Assembly (NCBI GenBank): GCA_905478035.1
Contig: CAJQGX010000002.1
Span: 1-60,751, forward strand
DNA length: 60,751 bases
From: an uncultured SAR86 cluster bacterium
GTDB lineage: Bacteria; Pseudomonadota; Gammaproteobacteria; Magnimaribacterales; D2472
Direction of reading: 5' to 3'
The notes below the pieces were generated by a model that had not been told where the DNA came from, did not search any database, and was given only the letters and a program-made list of their open reading frames with translations. Within the stretch, counting starts at the first letter, position 1; each line of letters begins with the position of its first letter. The translations under genes were made by a program, and so were the position numbers. Positions 8,180 through 16,875 of the stretch are shown in pieces.

Positions 8180-11104
8180 TTAGAATGAAACTTTAAAATC
8201 TATATATGAGTTTCTACCCATATCTTGATGAGCATCAGCAAAGAATCCATAGAATCTATCAGCCAAAGGTGCTCTTTCATCTTCAATATTTTTTACAGCA
8301 AATTTAATTCTAGCTTTGTTATCACCAATATTAAATTTATAGTAAACAGAAGCATTCATTGTAGTCATCTCAGGTATTACATACCTCGTTCCATCAGCTT
8401 TAGTTTCAGAACTTTGATAGAAATCTCCTTTAGTTAAAGATGACAGTTGAAGACCCCAGTTACCAATCATATAGGTAGCTTTGATACTTGTTTTCTCAAC
8501 AAAATTACCGTCTTGTTTTGCAAGATCACCAAAACCATTCAGGACAATATCAAATGGAATTACTCCACTGTTCTGAGCATCCTCTAAAGCCTTATATCCA
8601 GCAGTTGGCTTTTGAGTAAACTCATCAGTTTCAGAATAATTATAAGAAAATTTAAGTCTTCCTATATCCATGTCTACATCATAATAAACACCTATATCAG
8701 AACCAGCTAGAGTTCTTGTAGCTGCGTTTGCATAAGGATCATAAACGATTTGTGCTTCACCAGCTGGACATATGCCTGCAGATGTAAAGTTTGCAATCTC
8801 TTCTGCGGTATACCCTGGATCTTGGTCTCTTAGTACATTTGGATTATTGTAACCAGAACAATTATTAGGTCCATATGCTATTCTTGATACCAAATCAGCT
8901 ACTAAAGAGTTTGTTCTTCCAAGTAACACTATCGTATCTTCTTTTTCAATTTCCCATGCATCATAGGTTATTGTAAGACCATCAACTATTGATGGAGAAT
9001 ATACAAAACCCATAGAGGTATTAGTAGAGGTTTCAGGTTTTAGATTAGGATTAAGTAATCTGAAACTTTGCATTGAATATCTGTCATCTAATGGATCATT
9101 AGCTCCAACATAAAGACCAACAGCATCATTAATACTTCCTTGTCTAGGGACAAAAAGCTGATTTTGTTGAATTAAATTAGGTACTCTAAATGACGTTGAT
9201 GCAGAAGCTCTAATGAGCAATTGATCATTAACATCCCAACCTACGGCAAACTTTCCAACAGTAGACGATTTAGTATCATCTGGGCTTTCATGTCTTACAG
9301 CAACTTGAGCATCTACATTTTCAAACACTGGCAACATTAATTCTACAAAAGCTGATTTTGTTTGTCTTGTACCAGCAGTATCAGCTGTTGGGCTTGAGCC
9401 TAAAACATCTCCAACAAATGGAAAACCAAGTCCGGTTACTTTTGAAGTAAACTGAATTGTTCCATCAAGTCTTGGATCTCTGTTATCTGCATAAGCTTCT
9501 TTTCTAAATTCAAAACCATACAGCATTGCAACAGGACCAGCTGGTAATGTCATAATTTCAGGATTACTTGCTTTAAAATCGATACTACTTAATGAACTTG
9601 AATCATTTCTGTAAACATCAACTATGGCTGGTGCTAAAGCTGTCTTAACATCTGAAGAAAAAATATTAATTGCAGTTGCTGCTGTTGCTCCATCTAAGCC
9701 TGCTTGTAATAAAGAGTTAGATAGTCTGTTTTCAGTCATATCTTCGGACGTTGCTTTTGAATAAAGCACTGCAGTCTCCCAATCCCATCCAGAAGCTGTA
9801 GTACCTCTCATACCAAGAAGATACCTATAAGTTTCTTTTTCAACATTAATAACTCTTGGGCCAATATCTGGTCTCCAGTTATCAATTCTGATAGCTTTAT
9901 TTGATGATGAATTATCTGCAGAAAGACCTATTGCATTGGCATAGTAATAATTTGGGCCAAGCTCAAGCAATGCTGTACTGAAGTCACCAGCTGGCTCTTT
10001 CATTCTTCTATACTCAGAACCATATGAACCAATCTCCGCAAATAACTCTTTGCCGTCAGACATTTCATGATTGATGAATACAAATAAATTATCTCTTTCT
10101 AGTTCACCTCTATAATCTCTTATTTGACCAGGGTTTATGTAATACTCACCATCAGCAAGTGAAGTTGTATCGACAGCCAAACATGTTCCGTAACCTGTAT
10201 CTTTGGAATCTGATCTAGCGCATCTAGGGTCACCTATTGGAATGATTTGCATTTCTCCAGCAGAATCTGAATAACCAGTTCTTCCTCTCATATCTAGCTG
10301 AGCCCATTTACCTGAATATCTATTATTAAATGAGCTGTCATTAGCCCATAGAGAGTCGGCTGGGATTAATTTTCTGTGATCTGAATCACCCCATCTTGGA
10401 TCTTCGCTAGCTTTAATAGCGTCTCTGTCATAATAGTCATACATTACAGATACGTTAGTAGCTCCACCGTTTAAATCAACACCATACTTTAAAGTTAATC
10501 TGTCGTCTTCAGCTGCAAAATGATCATAACTCTGAAGTCTATAAGCCACATCAAATCCAACAAAATCTGTTGCAATAACATTATTAATAACACCCGCAAC
10601 CGCATCAGCACCATAGATAGCAGAAGCTCCATCTTTAAGTAACTCCACCCTATCAAGACCCATTGTAGGGATAAGATTTGAATTAACTGACATTGTAGGA
10701 ACATAGTCACCACCTAGAAGCTCTGTTTGATAACCAGCATTATTTACAAGTCTTCTTCCATTTAATAAGGTCAAAGTATTGCCAACACCCATATTTCTAA
10801 TATTATAGGCACCAACGTCACCCCTTGCGGAGTTGACACCACCACTATCTGATTCAGCTTCAGTAAAATAGTTTAATCCTTGCTCAGCAAGATTCTCTAA
10901 AAGTTCAGTACCATCCTCAACACCTAAGACATCAATATCATCTGCTGAGATAATAGATACTGGCAAAGCTCCTGATATTTTTGCTCCTTTAATTTGCGAA
11001 CCAACAATCACAACCTCTTCTACGTCTGAATCAGCTGCCTCCTCTTGTGCAAATACACTAGCTGATATAACTAATGGAAATATTAATAGTAATTTTTTTA
11101 ACAT
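8180..11104 (-). CDS. TonB-dependent outer-membrane receptor
   Basis: This 974-aa protein has a signal peptide ending about ASVFAQ (residue 20), then the plug domain starting VEEVVIVGSQI. Plug motifs include YNIRNMGVGNTLTLLNGRRL and DGASAIYGADAVAGVINN. A long beta-barrel follows, with the family LRASASTSFRVPNL-like segment around residue 630-660 and a terminal phenylalanine in YIDFKVSF. Such receptors import substrates too large for porins using TonB/ExbBD energy. Nothing in the sequence identifies the ligand. The start has an AGGGG ribosome binding site. The gene has a terminator at 8136-8163, a promoter at 11141-11170 and a divergent LysR regulator, making it a single regulated unit. Confidence 0.95.
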   Translation of the reverse strand: MLKKLLLIFPLVISASVFAQEEAADSDVEEVVIVGSQIKGAKISGALPVSIISADDIDVLGVEDGTELLENLAEQGLNYFTEAESDSGGVNSARGDVGAYNIRNMGVGNTLTLLNGRRLVNNAGYQTELLGGDYVPTMSVNSNLIPTMGLDRVELLKDGASAIYGADAVAGVINNVIATDFVGFDVAYRLQSYDHFAAEDDRLTLKYGVDLNGGATNVSVMYDYYDRDAIKASEDPRWGDSDHRKLIPADSLWANDSSFNNRYSGKWAQLDMRGRTGYSDSAGEMQIIPIGDPRCARSDSKDTGYGTCLAVDTTSLADGEYYINPGQIRDYRGELERDNLFVFINHEMSDGKELFAEIGSYGSEYRRMKEPAGDFSTALLELGPNYYYANAIGLSADNSSSNKAIRIDNWRPDIGPRVINVEKETYRYLLGMRGTTASGWDWETAVLYSKATSEDMTENRLSNSLLQAGLDGATAATAINIFSSDVKTALAPAIVDVYRNDSSSLSSIDFKASNPEIMTLPAGPVAMLYGFEFRKEAYADNRDPRLDGTIQFTSKVTGLGFPFVGDVLGSSPTADTAGTRQTKSAFVELMLPVFENVDAQVAVRHESPDDTKSSTVGKFAVGWDVNDQLLIRASASTSFRVPNLIQQNQLFVPRQGSINDAVGLYVGANDPLDDRYSMQSFRLLNPNLKPETSTNTSMGFVYSPSIVDGLTITYDAWEIEKEDTIVLLGRTNSLVADLVSRIAYGPNNCSGYNNPNVLRDQDPGYTAEEIANFTSAGICPAGEAQIVYDPYANAATRTLAGSDIGVYYDVDMDIGRLKFSYNYSETDEFTQKPTAGYKALEDAQNSGVIPFDIVLNGFGDLAKQDGNFVEKTSIKATYMIGNWGLQLSSLTKGDFYQSSETKADGTRYVIPEMTTMNASVYYKFNIGDNKARIKFAVKNIEDERAPLADRFYGFFADAHQDMGRNSYIDFKVSF

Positions 11105-11140
11105 GAATTTATCCCCTAAAATTAATTGTTAATTCTCTAG

Positions 11141-11170
11141 AGTATAGTGCTTAAGGTATTTTTTTGTCTA
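11141..11170 (-). promoter_or_regulatory. Sigma-70-type promoter for the TonB-dependent receptor
   Basis: On the minus strand, TAGACA (11165-11170) and TATACT (11141-11146) are separated by 18 bp. The expected start near 11134 lies about 30 nt before the receptor ATG. The palindrome at 11198-11220 is then centred about 75 bp upstream of that start, the usual place for a LysR-type recognition site. Confidence 0.6.
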
Positions 11171-11197
11171 GCAAATATTGTATTTTTATTTTAATAT

Positions 11198-11220
11198 ATA
11201 TATAACCCTAGGTTATATAT
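11198..11220. promoter_or_regulatory. 23-bp perfect palindrome, candidate LysR operator
   Basis: Arms ATATATAACC (11198-11207) and GGTTATATAT (11211-11220) flank CTA. The core TAACCCTAGGTTA (11203-11215) fits the LysR-family T-N11-A box. It overlaps the first bases of the LysR start codon and lies upstream of the divergent receptor promoter, so one site could serve autorepression and receptor control. Confidence 0.65.
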
Positions 11221-12097
11221 GTTAAGTTCAAAACAAATAGAAGTCTTTTACCAAGTTTATAAAAGCAATTCAATGTCAGGTGCTGCAGCAAAACTTCAAA
11301 TTTCTCAACCATCTGTTAGCAAAACACTTGCTGGCATTGAAAAAAATCTTGGATTTAAACTATTTTTAAGAAAAGGTAAAAAACTGCATCCTACATTAGA
11401 GGCAAATGAATTGTTCGAGTATGCATCTATAGTCACAAATCAGTTAAAAAATTTTAACTACATAGCAAATACATATAAATCTCGTTCATTTGACTATATT
11501 AATATTGGTACAACTCCATCTTTAGCTGAAAGCATAGTCCCAAAAATTATTAATAACTATCTTAAAGATAACAGTGAAACGCGATTTAATTTAATTAACC
11601 TAAACAGTATTGACCTTGTAGAAGATAGATATAAGCCTGATATTGATATAACCATCTGCTTCAATGCAAAAAATCAAAATAATGTTGATTCAGTAATCCT
11701 TCAGACTGGTACTCATAAATTAGTTTCACCAATTTCTTATAATCTTGCAAATTCTATTGAAATAAAAGAAATTATTGATTTGCCATATATAGAAATTACA
11801 AATTTACTCTCTCTTTATTCTGAGGAGAGCATTATGAATTACTTTATAAAAAATAATTTAGAAATGAATTTTGTTTCTAAATCTGATTCTTACTCTGCCG
11901 GTCTAGCAATGATAGAAATGGGACTTGGAGTTTCTCTACTTGATCATAATACATGCAGCAGAGCCAATTTAGAAAAAGTAAAAGTATCAGACATTAAAGA
12001 TATTGATTTTAATTATTCTATAAATGCTTTTATCAAAAAAAATGTTGTCAAAAATGATTTAATTAAATTTTTTGATTACCTTTCTAAATTAAATTAA
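11219..12097 (+). CDS. LysR-family transcriptional regulator
   Basis: This 292-aa protein has an N-terminal winged helix-turn-helix: the recognition region AAAKLQISQPSVSKTLAGIEK spans about residues 21-41 and is followed by FLRKGKKLHPT. The C-terminal region resembles the two-lobed co-inducer domain, with SYSAGLAMIEMGLGVSLLD near residues 222-240. It is divergent from the TonB-dependent receptor, 114 bp apart, and probably controls that gene and itself through the palindrome at its start codon. There is no Shine-Dalgarno; the palindrome occupies that space. Its 3' end overlaps convergent gltX by 14 bp. The inducer is unknown. Confidence 0.93.
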   Translation: MLSSKQIEVFYQVYKSNSMSGAAAKLQISQPSVSKTLAGIEKNLGFKLFLRKGKKLHPTLEANELFEYASIVTNQLKNFNYIANTYKSRSFDYINIGTTPSLAESIVPKIINNYLKDNSETRFNLINLNSIDLVEDRYKPDIDITICFNAKNQNNVDSVILQTGTHKLVSPISYNLANSIEIKEIIDLPYIEITNLLSLYSEESIMNYFIKNNLEMNFVSKSDSYSAGLAMIEMGLGVSLLDHNTCSRANLEKVKVSDIKDIDFNYSINAFIKKNVVKNDLIKFFDYLSKLN

Positions 12098-13472
12098 TTA
12101 ACTTTTCAATTCTTGTAATTGCCTCTTCCTTTTTAAATAAGGATAGTGTCATGCCTAATGATGGTGAATTTGTAGAACCTGTTAGCGCTATTCTTAATGG
12201 TTGATTGACTTTAGGTACAGACAGTCCTTTTTCATCTCTGTATGAAGATAAAATATTATCAATATTTGCTTCATCCCATTTTTGAACTGAGTTGAGCTTG
12301 TCTCTCAAATCAATCAAGATTTCACTTGAGCTACCAATAAATTTATCAATCGCTTTTTGGTTGTATTCGGTTACATCTTGAAAATAACAAATTAGATTAG
12401 ATGCAATGCCTTCAAGATTATTTGCAGATGATCTCATCGAATCAATTAGTATTTCTTTTTTGGGATGGGTATTAATATCTATCTTTTTGGATTCAAGAAA
12501 AGGCTTAATATGATGAATGAATTCTTCTAATTCTAAATTAGCCATATGCTGAGAATTTAAAAAATCTAGTTTAGTAATATCAAAAATAGCTCCCGCCTTC
12601 TGAACATCATTAATATTAAACTCTTTAATTAAATCTTCTAAATAAAATACCTCTTTCTCACCTCTAGACCAGCCCAATCTTGCCAGGGTATTTAAAATAG
12701 CAGAATCTAAATAGCCTAGCTCTTTGTATTCTTGAAGGCTTGTAGCTGCATGTCTTTTGGAAAGCCTCTTTTTATCAGTTCCAAGAACCAGTGGTAAGTG
12801 AGCATATTCCAGCTCAGGATAACCCAATGCATTTTGGATATGAATTTGCCTGGGAGTATTGCTTATATGATCTTCACCCCTAATAACTGTAGTAACACCT
12901 TGCTCATAGTCATCAATAACATTACACAAGTGATAGGTTGGACTTCCATCGCTTCGAAGTATTATTAGATCATCTAATTCAGAATTATTAAAAACGATGT
13001 CACCTCTTACATGATCTTTGACAACAACCTCCCCATCTAGCGGAGTTTTTAATCTTAAAACAGTTTTTTCTGATTTTGATAAATTTTTATTTCTTGAACG
13101 ACCATCATATTGTGGTTTTAAACCTTTAGATTGTTGCTCTGCTCTCATCTGATCCAGCTCCTCAACAGAACAATCACAATAATAAGCCTGATTTGAATCA
13201 ATTAATTTTTGAGCAGCAGCTATGTAAACATCATTTCTTTCTGATTGATTGATCGGTTCTAAATCTGGACTCAAGCCAATAGAATGAAGACTATCAAGTA
13301 TGTTTTTTTCGAATTCTTTAGTGGATCTTTCTCTATCTGTATCTTCAATACGTATTAAAAATAATCCATTATTTTGTTTGGCATAAACATAATTAAATAA
13401 AGCAGTTCTAACTCCTCCAATATGAAGTGTTCCTGTTGGACTTGGTGCAAATCTTGTAACTACTTTTTTCAT
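12084..13472 (-). CDS. gltX: Glutamyl-tRNA synthetase
   Basis: This class I synthetase charges tRNA-Glu. I choose the ATG at 13472, giving 462 aa: it overlaps the dnaQ stop as TAATG and has GGAG 9 nt upstream, while an in-frame ATG at 13487 would include that ribosome binding site in the coding region. The HIGH-type motif is in PSPTGTLHIGG (His17) and the KMSKS-type motif is KRLSKR (235-240). The E. coli zinc ligands align with Cys99 and Cys101, but the second pair is replaced by Ser126 and Asn128, so structural zinc is probably absent. It is the last gene of rnhA-dnaQ-gltX and overlaps LysR at its 3' end. Confidence 0.96.
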   Translation of the reverse strand: MKKVVTRFAPSPTGTLHIGGVRTALFNYVYAKQNNGLFLIRIEDTDRERSTKEFEKNILDSLHSIGLSPDLEPINQSERNDVYIAAAQKLIDSNQAYYCDCSVEELDQMRAEQQSKGLKPQYDGRSRNKNLSKSEKTVLRLKTPLDGEVVVKDHVRGDIVFNNSELDDLIILRSDGSPTYHLCNVIDDYEQGVTTVIRGEDHISNTPRQIHIQNALGYPELEYAHLPLVLGTDKKRLSKRHAATSLQEYKELGYLDSAILNTLARLGWSRGEKEVFYLEDLIKEFNINDVQKAGAIFDITKLDFLNSQHMANLELEEFIHHIKPFLESKKIDINTHPKKEILIDSMRSSANNLEGIASNLICYFQDVTEYNQKAIDKFIGSSSEILIDLRDKLNSVQKWDEANIDNILSSYRDEKGLSVPKVNQPLRIALTGSTNSPSLGMTLSLFKKEEAITRIEKLINLI

Positions 13473-14188
13473 TAACTTTTTCTCCATATAGGTTCAACGG
13501 ATGTTCTTTCGTGCATATCTGAAAGCATATTCTCATGCTCATTTAATTCATTTTCATTTGTAATTATTTTTTTTAGGTCAAACTTATTTAAAGATGTATT
13601 ATCATTTTCTAATTTATTATTAATTGACTGAATATCATTATGAGAAATGAATTCAAACTTTTTTTGACCTCCAGTCAGATGAAGGTAAACGTCGGCAAGA
13701 ATATTCGCATCTTTTAATCCTCCATGAAGCTCCCTGTCATAGCCTTTAATATCGAACCTTGTAACCAAAGCATCAAGAGTATTCCTCTGACCAGGAAACA
13801 TATCCCTTGCCATTTTTAATGAGTCTTCAATAGTACATATTTCTTCAAGTTTAGGGAAAGTTGAAGATGCTAATTTAAGTTCATTATTTAAAAATCCAAC
13901 ATCAAACTCGGCATTATGGATAACAAGAGTTGCGCCGTCTACAAATTCTAAGAACTCCTCTGCAATTTCTTCAAAAAGTGGTTTATCGTTAAGGTCTTCA
14001 TTTGTAATTCCATGAACTTGAGTGGCCTCATCATCAATCATTCGCGAAGGATTTAAGTATGTATGGAAGTGATCATCTGATTTCTGCCTGTCATTTAATA
14101 ATACTGCGCCTATCTCAATAATCCTGTGACCCTCTCTTACATGGAGTCCAGTAGTTTCAGTATCAAGAATAATATATTTTTTTGCCAT
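13472..14188 (-). CDS. dnaQ: DNA polymerase III epsilon subunit (3'-5' proofreading exonuclease)
   Basis: This 238-aa DEDDh exonuclease proofreads for the replicative polymerase. Exo I is DTETTG with Asp9 and Glu11. Exo II is HNAEFD with Asp96. Exo III is HGGLKD with His155 and Asp160. The C-terminal ~55 residues are the low-complexity tail that in the family contacts the alpha subunit. It begins 2 nt after rnhA and is coupled to gltX by a TAATG overlap. The neighbourhood rnhA-dnaQ opposite gloB-mltD is shared with E. coli, although there rnhA and dnaQ are divergent and here they are co-oriented. Confidence 0.95.
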   Translation of the reverse strand: MAKKYIILDTETTGLHVREGHRIIEIGAVLLNDRQKSDDHFHTYLNPSRMIDDEATQVHGITNEDLNDKPLFEEIAEEFLEFVDGATLVIHNAEFDVGFLNNELKLASSTFPKLEEICTIEDSLKMARDMFPGQRNTLDALVTRFDIKGYDRELHGGLKDANILADVYLHLTGGQKKFEFISHNDIQSINNKLENDNTSLNKFDLKKIITNENELNEHENMLSDMHERTSVEPIWRKS

Positions 14189-14190
14189 AT

Positions 14191-14622
14191 TTAGAGACTA
14201 TCTATACCTTTATTAGCTAATTGATCAGCTATTTCATTTTGTTTATGGCCCGAATGACCCTTAACCCATTTCCAATTAACATTATGCATAGAAACTGCTT
14301 GATCTAATTCAATCCAAAGATCTTTATTTTTTACATCTTTTTTAGATGAATTTTTCCAATTATTATTTTTCCAATTAGTTATCCAAGAAGTTATTCCCTG
14401 CATCACATATTTTGAATCAGTGATTAGATTTACCTCACAGGATTCTTTGAGTGCCTTTAAACCCTCTATTGCAGCTTTTAATTCCATTTGATTATTAGTA
14501 GTTTCTTTATTCCCGCCATAGTACTCTTTAGATATATCTCCAAACTCTATAAGCACCCCCCAGCCTCCCGGACCCGGATTTCCTCTGCATGCTCCATCTG
14601 TATAAATATTTACTGTTTTCAT
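14191..14622 (-). CDS. rnhA: Ribonuclease HI
   Basis: This 143-aa enzyme removes RNA from RNA:DNA hybrids. All four metal ligands are visible: Asp9 ([16 protein letters not shown]), Glu47 (MELKAA), Asp69 (ITDSKYV) and Asp133 (IADQLAN). The conserved catalytic-loop histidine is His123 in KGHSGH. It is first in the rnhA-dnaQ-gltX operon. Only 22 bp separate it from the divergent gloB start, so its promoter must overlap gloB sequence. Confidence 0.96.
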   Translation of the reverse strand: MKTVNIYTDGACRGNPGPGGWGVLIEFGDISKEYYGGNKETTNNQMELKAAIEGLKALKESCEVNLITDSKYVMQGITSWITNWKNNNWKNSSKKDVKNKDLWIELDQAVSMHNVNWKWVKGHSGHKQNEIADQLANKGIDSL

Positions 14623-14632
14623 AAAATTAATT

Positions 14633-14644
14633 TAGAATTCACTT
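14633..14644 (+). promoter_or_regulatory. -10-like TAGAAT six bases before gloB ATG
   Basis: TAGAAT at 14633-14638 leaves 6 nt before the ATG at 14645, and no Shine-Dalgarno is present. A weak TTTACT lies 18 bp further up. Transcription from this hexamer would begin at the start codon, giving a leaderless mRNA. Confidence 0.4.
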
Positions 14645-15409
14645 ATGATTAATATAGAACCAATCAAGGCGTTTAATGATAATTATATTTGGTTACTCAC
14701 AACTAATGAAGGGTCAATTGTTATCGATCCTGGTGAAGCAGATAAAACTATACAATTTTTAAAGAAAAATGATCTTGAGTTAGAAGGGATTTTAATAACC
14801 CATCATCACTTTGATCATACTGGCGGCATTCAAGATATAGTTGAATTTAAGAATGTCGATGTCTATGGTCCTGTTAATAATATTTCAAGTATTAATCAAC
14901 GATTAAAAGATGGTGATTCGATTAGTATTATTGGAATTGATTTTGAGATAATTGAAATTCCAGGACACACATTAGATCACATAGCATTTTTCAGTAAAAA
15001 TAATGGTAGTCCGATTTTATTTTGTGGTGATACGTTGTTTTCATCTGGATGTGGAAGAGTCTTCGAAGGAACATTTGAGCAGATGCATCAATCTATTTTG
15101 AAGCTTAAGTCCCTTCCTGCAAATACTGAGATATATGCTGGACATGAATATACAGAATCTAACCTTAAGTTTGCTTTAGAGGTTGAGCCACTTAATCAAA
15201 AACTAATTTCAAGATATAATGATGTTCAAAATCTAATTAATAAAGGAATTCCAACATTACCCTCAACGCTTGAACTGGAACTAGAAGTAAACCCCTTCTT
15301 GAGGTGTGAAACTAATGAAGTTCAAAATAGTGTAATTAAGCAATTTAATACATCAAATCATGAAGATGAAATATTTAAGGCGTTAAGGCAATGGAAAGAC
15401 AATTTCTAG
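14645..15409 (+). CDS. gloB: Hydroxyacylglutathione hydrolase (glyoxalase II)
   Basis: This 254-aa metallo-beta-lactamase-fold enzyme hydrolyses S-lactoylglutathione in methylglyoxal detoxification. The metal motif THHHFDH gives His53, His55, Asp57 and His58, identical in position to E. coli GloB. Further ligands fall in PGHTLDH, FCGDTLFSSGCGR and AGHEYTESNLKFA. The C-terminal substrate-binding domain is present and the length is normal. Its 3' end overlaps mltD by 19 bp, so the two are co-transcribed as in other gammaproteobacteria. It has no Shine-Dalgarno but a -10-like element directly before ATG. Confidence 0.95.
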   Translation: MINIEPIKAFNDNYIWLLTTNEGSIVIDPGEADKTIQFLKKNDLELEGILITHHHFDHTGGIQDIVEFKNVDVYGPVNNISSINQRLKDGDSISIIGIDFEIIEIPGHTLDHIAFFSKNNGSPILFCGDTLFSSGCGRVFEGTFEQMHQSILKLKSLPANTEIYAGHEYTESNLKFALEVEPLNQKLISRYNDVQNLINKGIPTLPSTLELELEVNPFLRCETNEVQNSVIKQFNTSNHEDEIFKALRQWKDNF

Positions 15410-16875
15410 TTATATTATCTATCTGCTTATTAGCTAGTTGCCAAACTACAAATAATGGCACCTTAAATAAAATTAATGATATTGATGAGACACTAGTAAA
15501 TAGTGATTTGAAGACAGAAGCACCAGTGGTAATCGAAGAGCCTCCCAAAGATGTTTGGGAATATATTATAAATAAATCTTTGCAAGATTCAGAAATAGTA
15601 ATTAATGATCAAGCGCTTTTATTTATGAATAATCATATAAAAGATGTTGAAAATTTTAATGAATATCTAAATAAATCATATTATTTTATCTACTATGTAG
15701 TTCAAGAACTTGAGGCAGCAAATTTACCTGTAGAGCTTGCGTTTATTCCATTTATAGAAAGTAACTATGATCCCTTTTCTATTTCTCCATCTGGGGCAGT
15801 TGGTCTGTGGCAATTTATGCCAAAAACAGGAAGACTTTTTAATCTGGAGAAATCATGGTGGTCCGAAGACAGACATGATCCTTACAGGTCAACTCATGCA
15901 GCAATTGGATATTTTAAATACCTATTTGAAAGGTTTGATAATGATATATATTTGGCTCTAGCAGCATATAATGCAGGCCCTACTTATCTTGATAGGCAAA
16001 TAAGAAAAAATAAAAGACAAGGCTTGGATACTGACTTTTTTTCATTAAATTTATCAAAACAGGTAACTGAATATATCCCAAAATATATAGCCATAAGAGA
16101 ATTAGTATTTAATGCAGAAAAGTATGGGATTGTTCTTCCAAAAATTCCAGTAGAATCAGTTGTTCAGAAAGTCGAAATCCCAGGTCAGGTTGAAATTATC
16201 ACTCTAAGTGATTACTTAGGTATTAAGCCTGAGTTGCTTTATAAGCTTAATGCAGGTTATACAAAATGGGCATCTGCCCCAAAAGATAAAAGTGTATTTT
16301 ATATTCCAATTGATAAAGCATTTCTTCTTGATGACCCAGAAAGCCCTTTTGAGAATGTGAATCAAATTAATTGGATATCGCATGTTGTTTCATCTGGTGA
16401 TAGTCTTTGGAGTCTTGCTAGAAAATATGATACTGAGGTAAGAATTATTAAAGAAATAAATTATATTGAAAGTGATTTATTGTCTATAAGTGATACCTTG
16501 CTGATCCCTCTAAGCAAAATGAAAACTAATAATTTTATTCCATATGAAATGCATATAGTATCTGAAGGAGATACTTTATGGGAGATCTCAAATAAATATA
16601 AAATTCCATTAAAAGATCTTCTCAGAATTAACTCTCTAACCGAATCATCTTATCTTCAACTTGGTCAACAGTTAACTATTGGCAATAAAAATATTCATCG
16701 GAATATAGAGTCAAAGAAAAGAACAATTCTTTACTCGGTTAAACAAGGTGATAATCTTTATAAGATATCTGAATTATTTGATGTAAGCATCCAAAGCATA
16801 AAAGATATTAATGAATTTGAAGCTTCTCAACTTATGCCAGGACAAATAATTAAAATTGCTATAAGAGCTTTTTAG
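15391..16875 (+). CDS. mltD: Membrane-bound lytic murein transglycosylase D
   Basis: This lipoprotein cleaves peptidoglycan glycan strands. Its signal peptide ends in the lipobox LLASC (Cys17). The catalytic SLT domain has Glu123 in FIPFIESNYDP, followed by SGAVGLWQFMP and AAYNAGP. Three LysM repeats bind peptidoglycan at about residues 331-374, 388-430 and 448-489, each opening with a [HY]xVxxGDxL motif. The length is 494 aa. It starts inside the gloB 3' end. Its TAG stop overlaps the convergent oppC stop by three bases, with no terminator visible. Confidence 0.95.
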   Translation: MERQFLVILSICLLASCQTTNNGTLNKINDIDETLVNSDLKTEAPVVIEEPPKDVWEYIINKSLQDSEIVINDQALLFMNNHIKDVENFNEYLNKSYYFIYYVVQELEAANLPVELAFIPFIESNYDPFSISPSGAVGLWQFMPKTGRLFNLEKSWWSEDRHDPYRSTHAAIGYFKYLFERFDNDIYLALAAYNAGPTYLDRQIRKNKRQGLDTDFFSLNLSKQVTEYIPKYIAIRELVFNAEKYGIVLPKIPVESVVQKVEIPGQVEIITLSDYLGIKPELLYKLNAGYTKWASAPKDKSVFYIPIDKAFLLDDPESPFENVNQINWISHVVSSGDSLWSLARKYDTEVRIIKEINYIESDLLSISDTLLIPLSKMKTNNFIPYEMHIVSEGDTLWEISNKYKIPLKDLLRINSLTESSYLQLGQQLTIGNKNIHRNIESKKRTILYSVKQGDNLYKISELFDVSIQSIKDINEFEASQLMPGQIIKIAIRAF

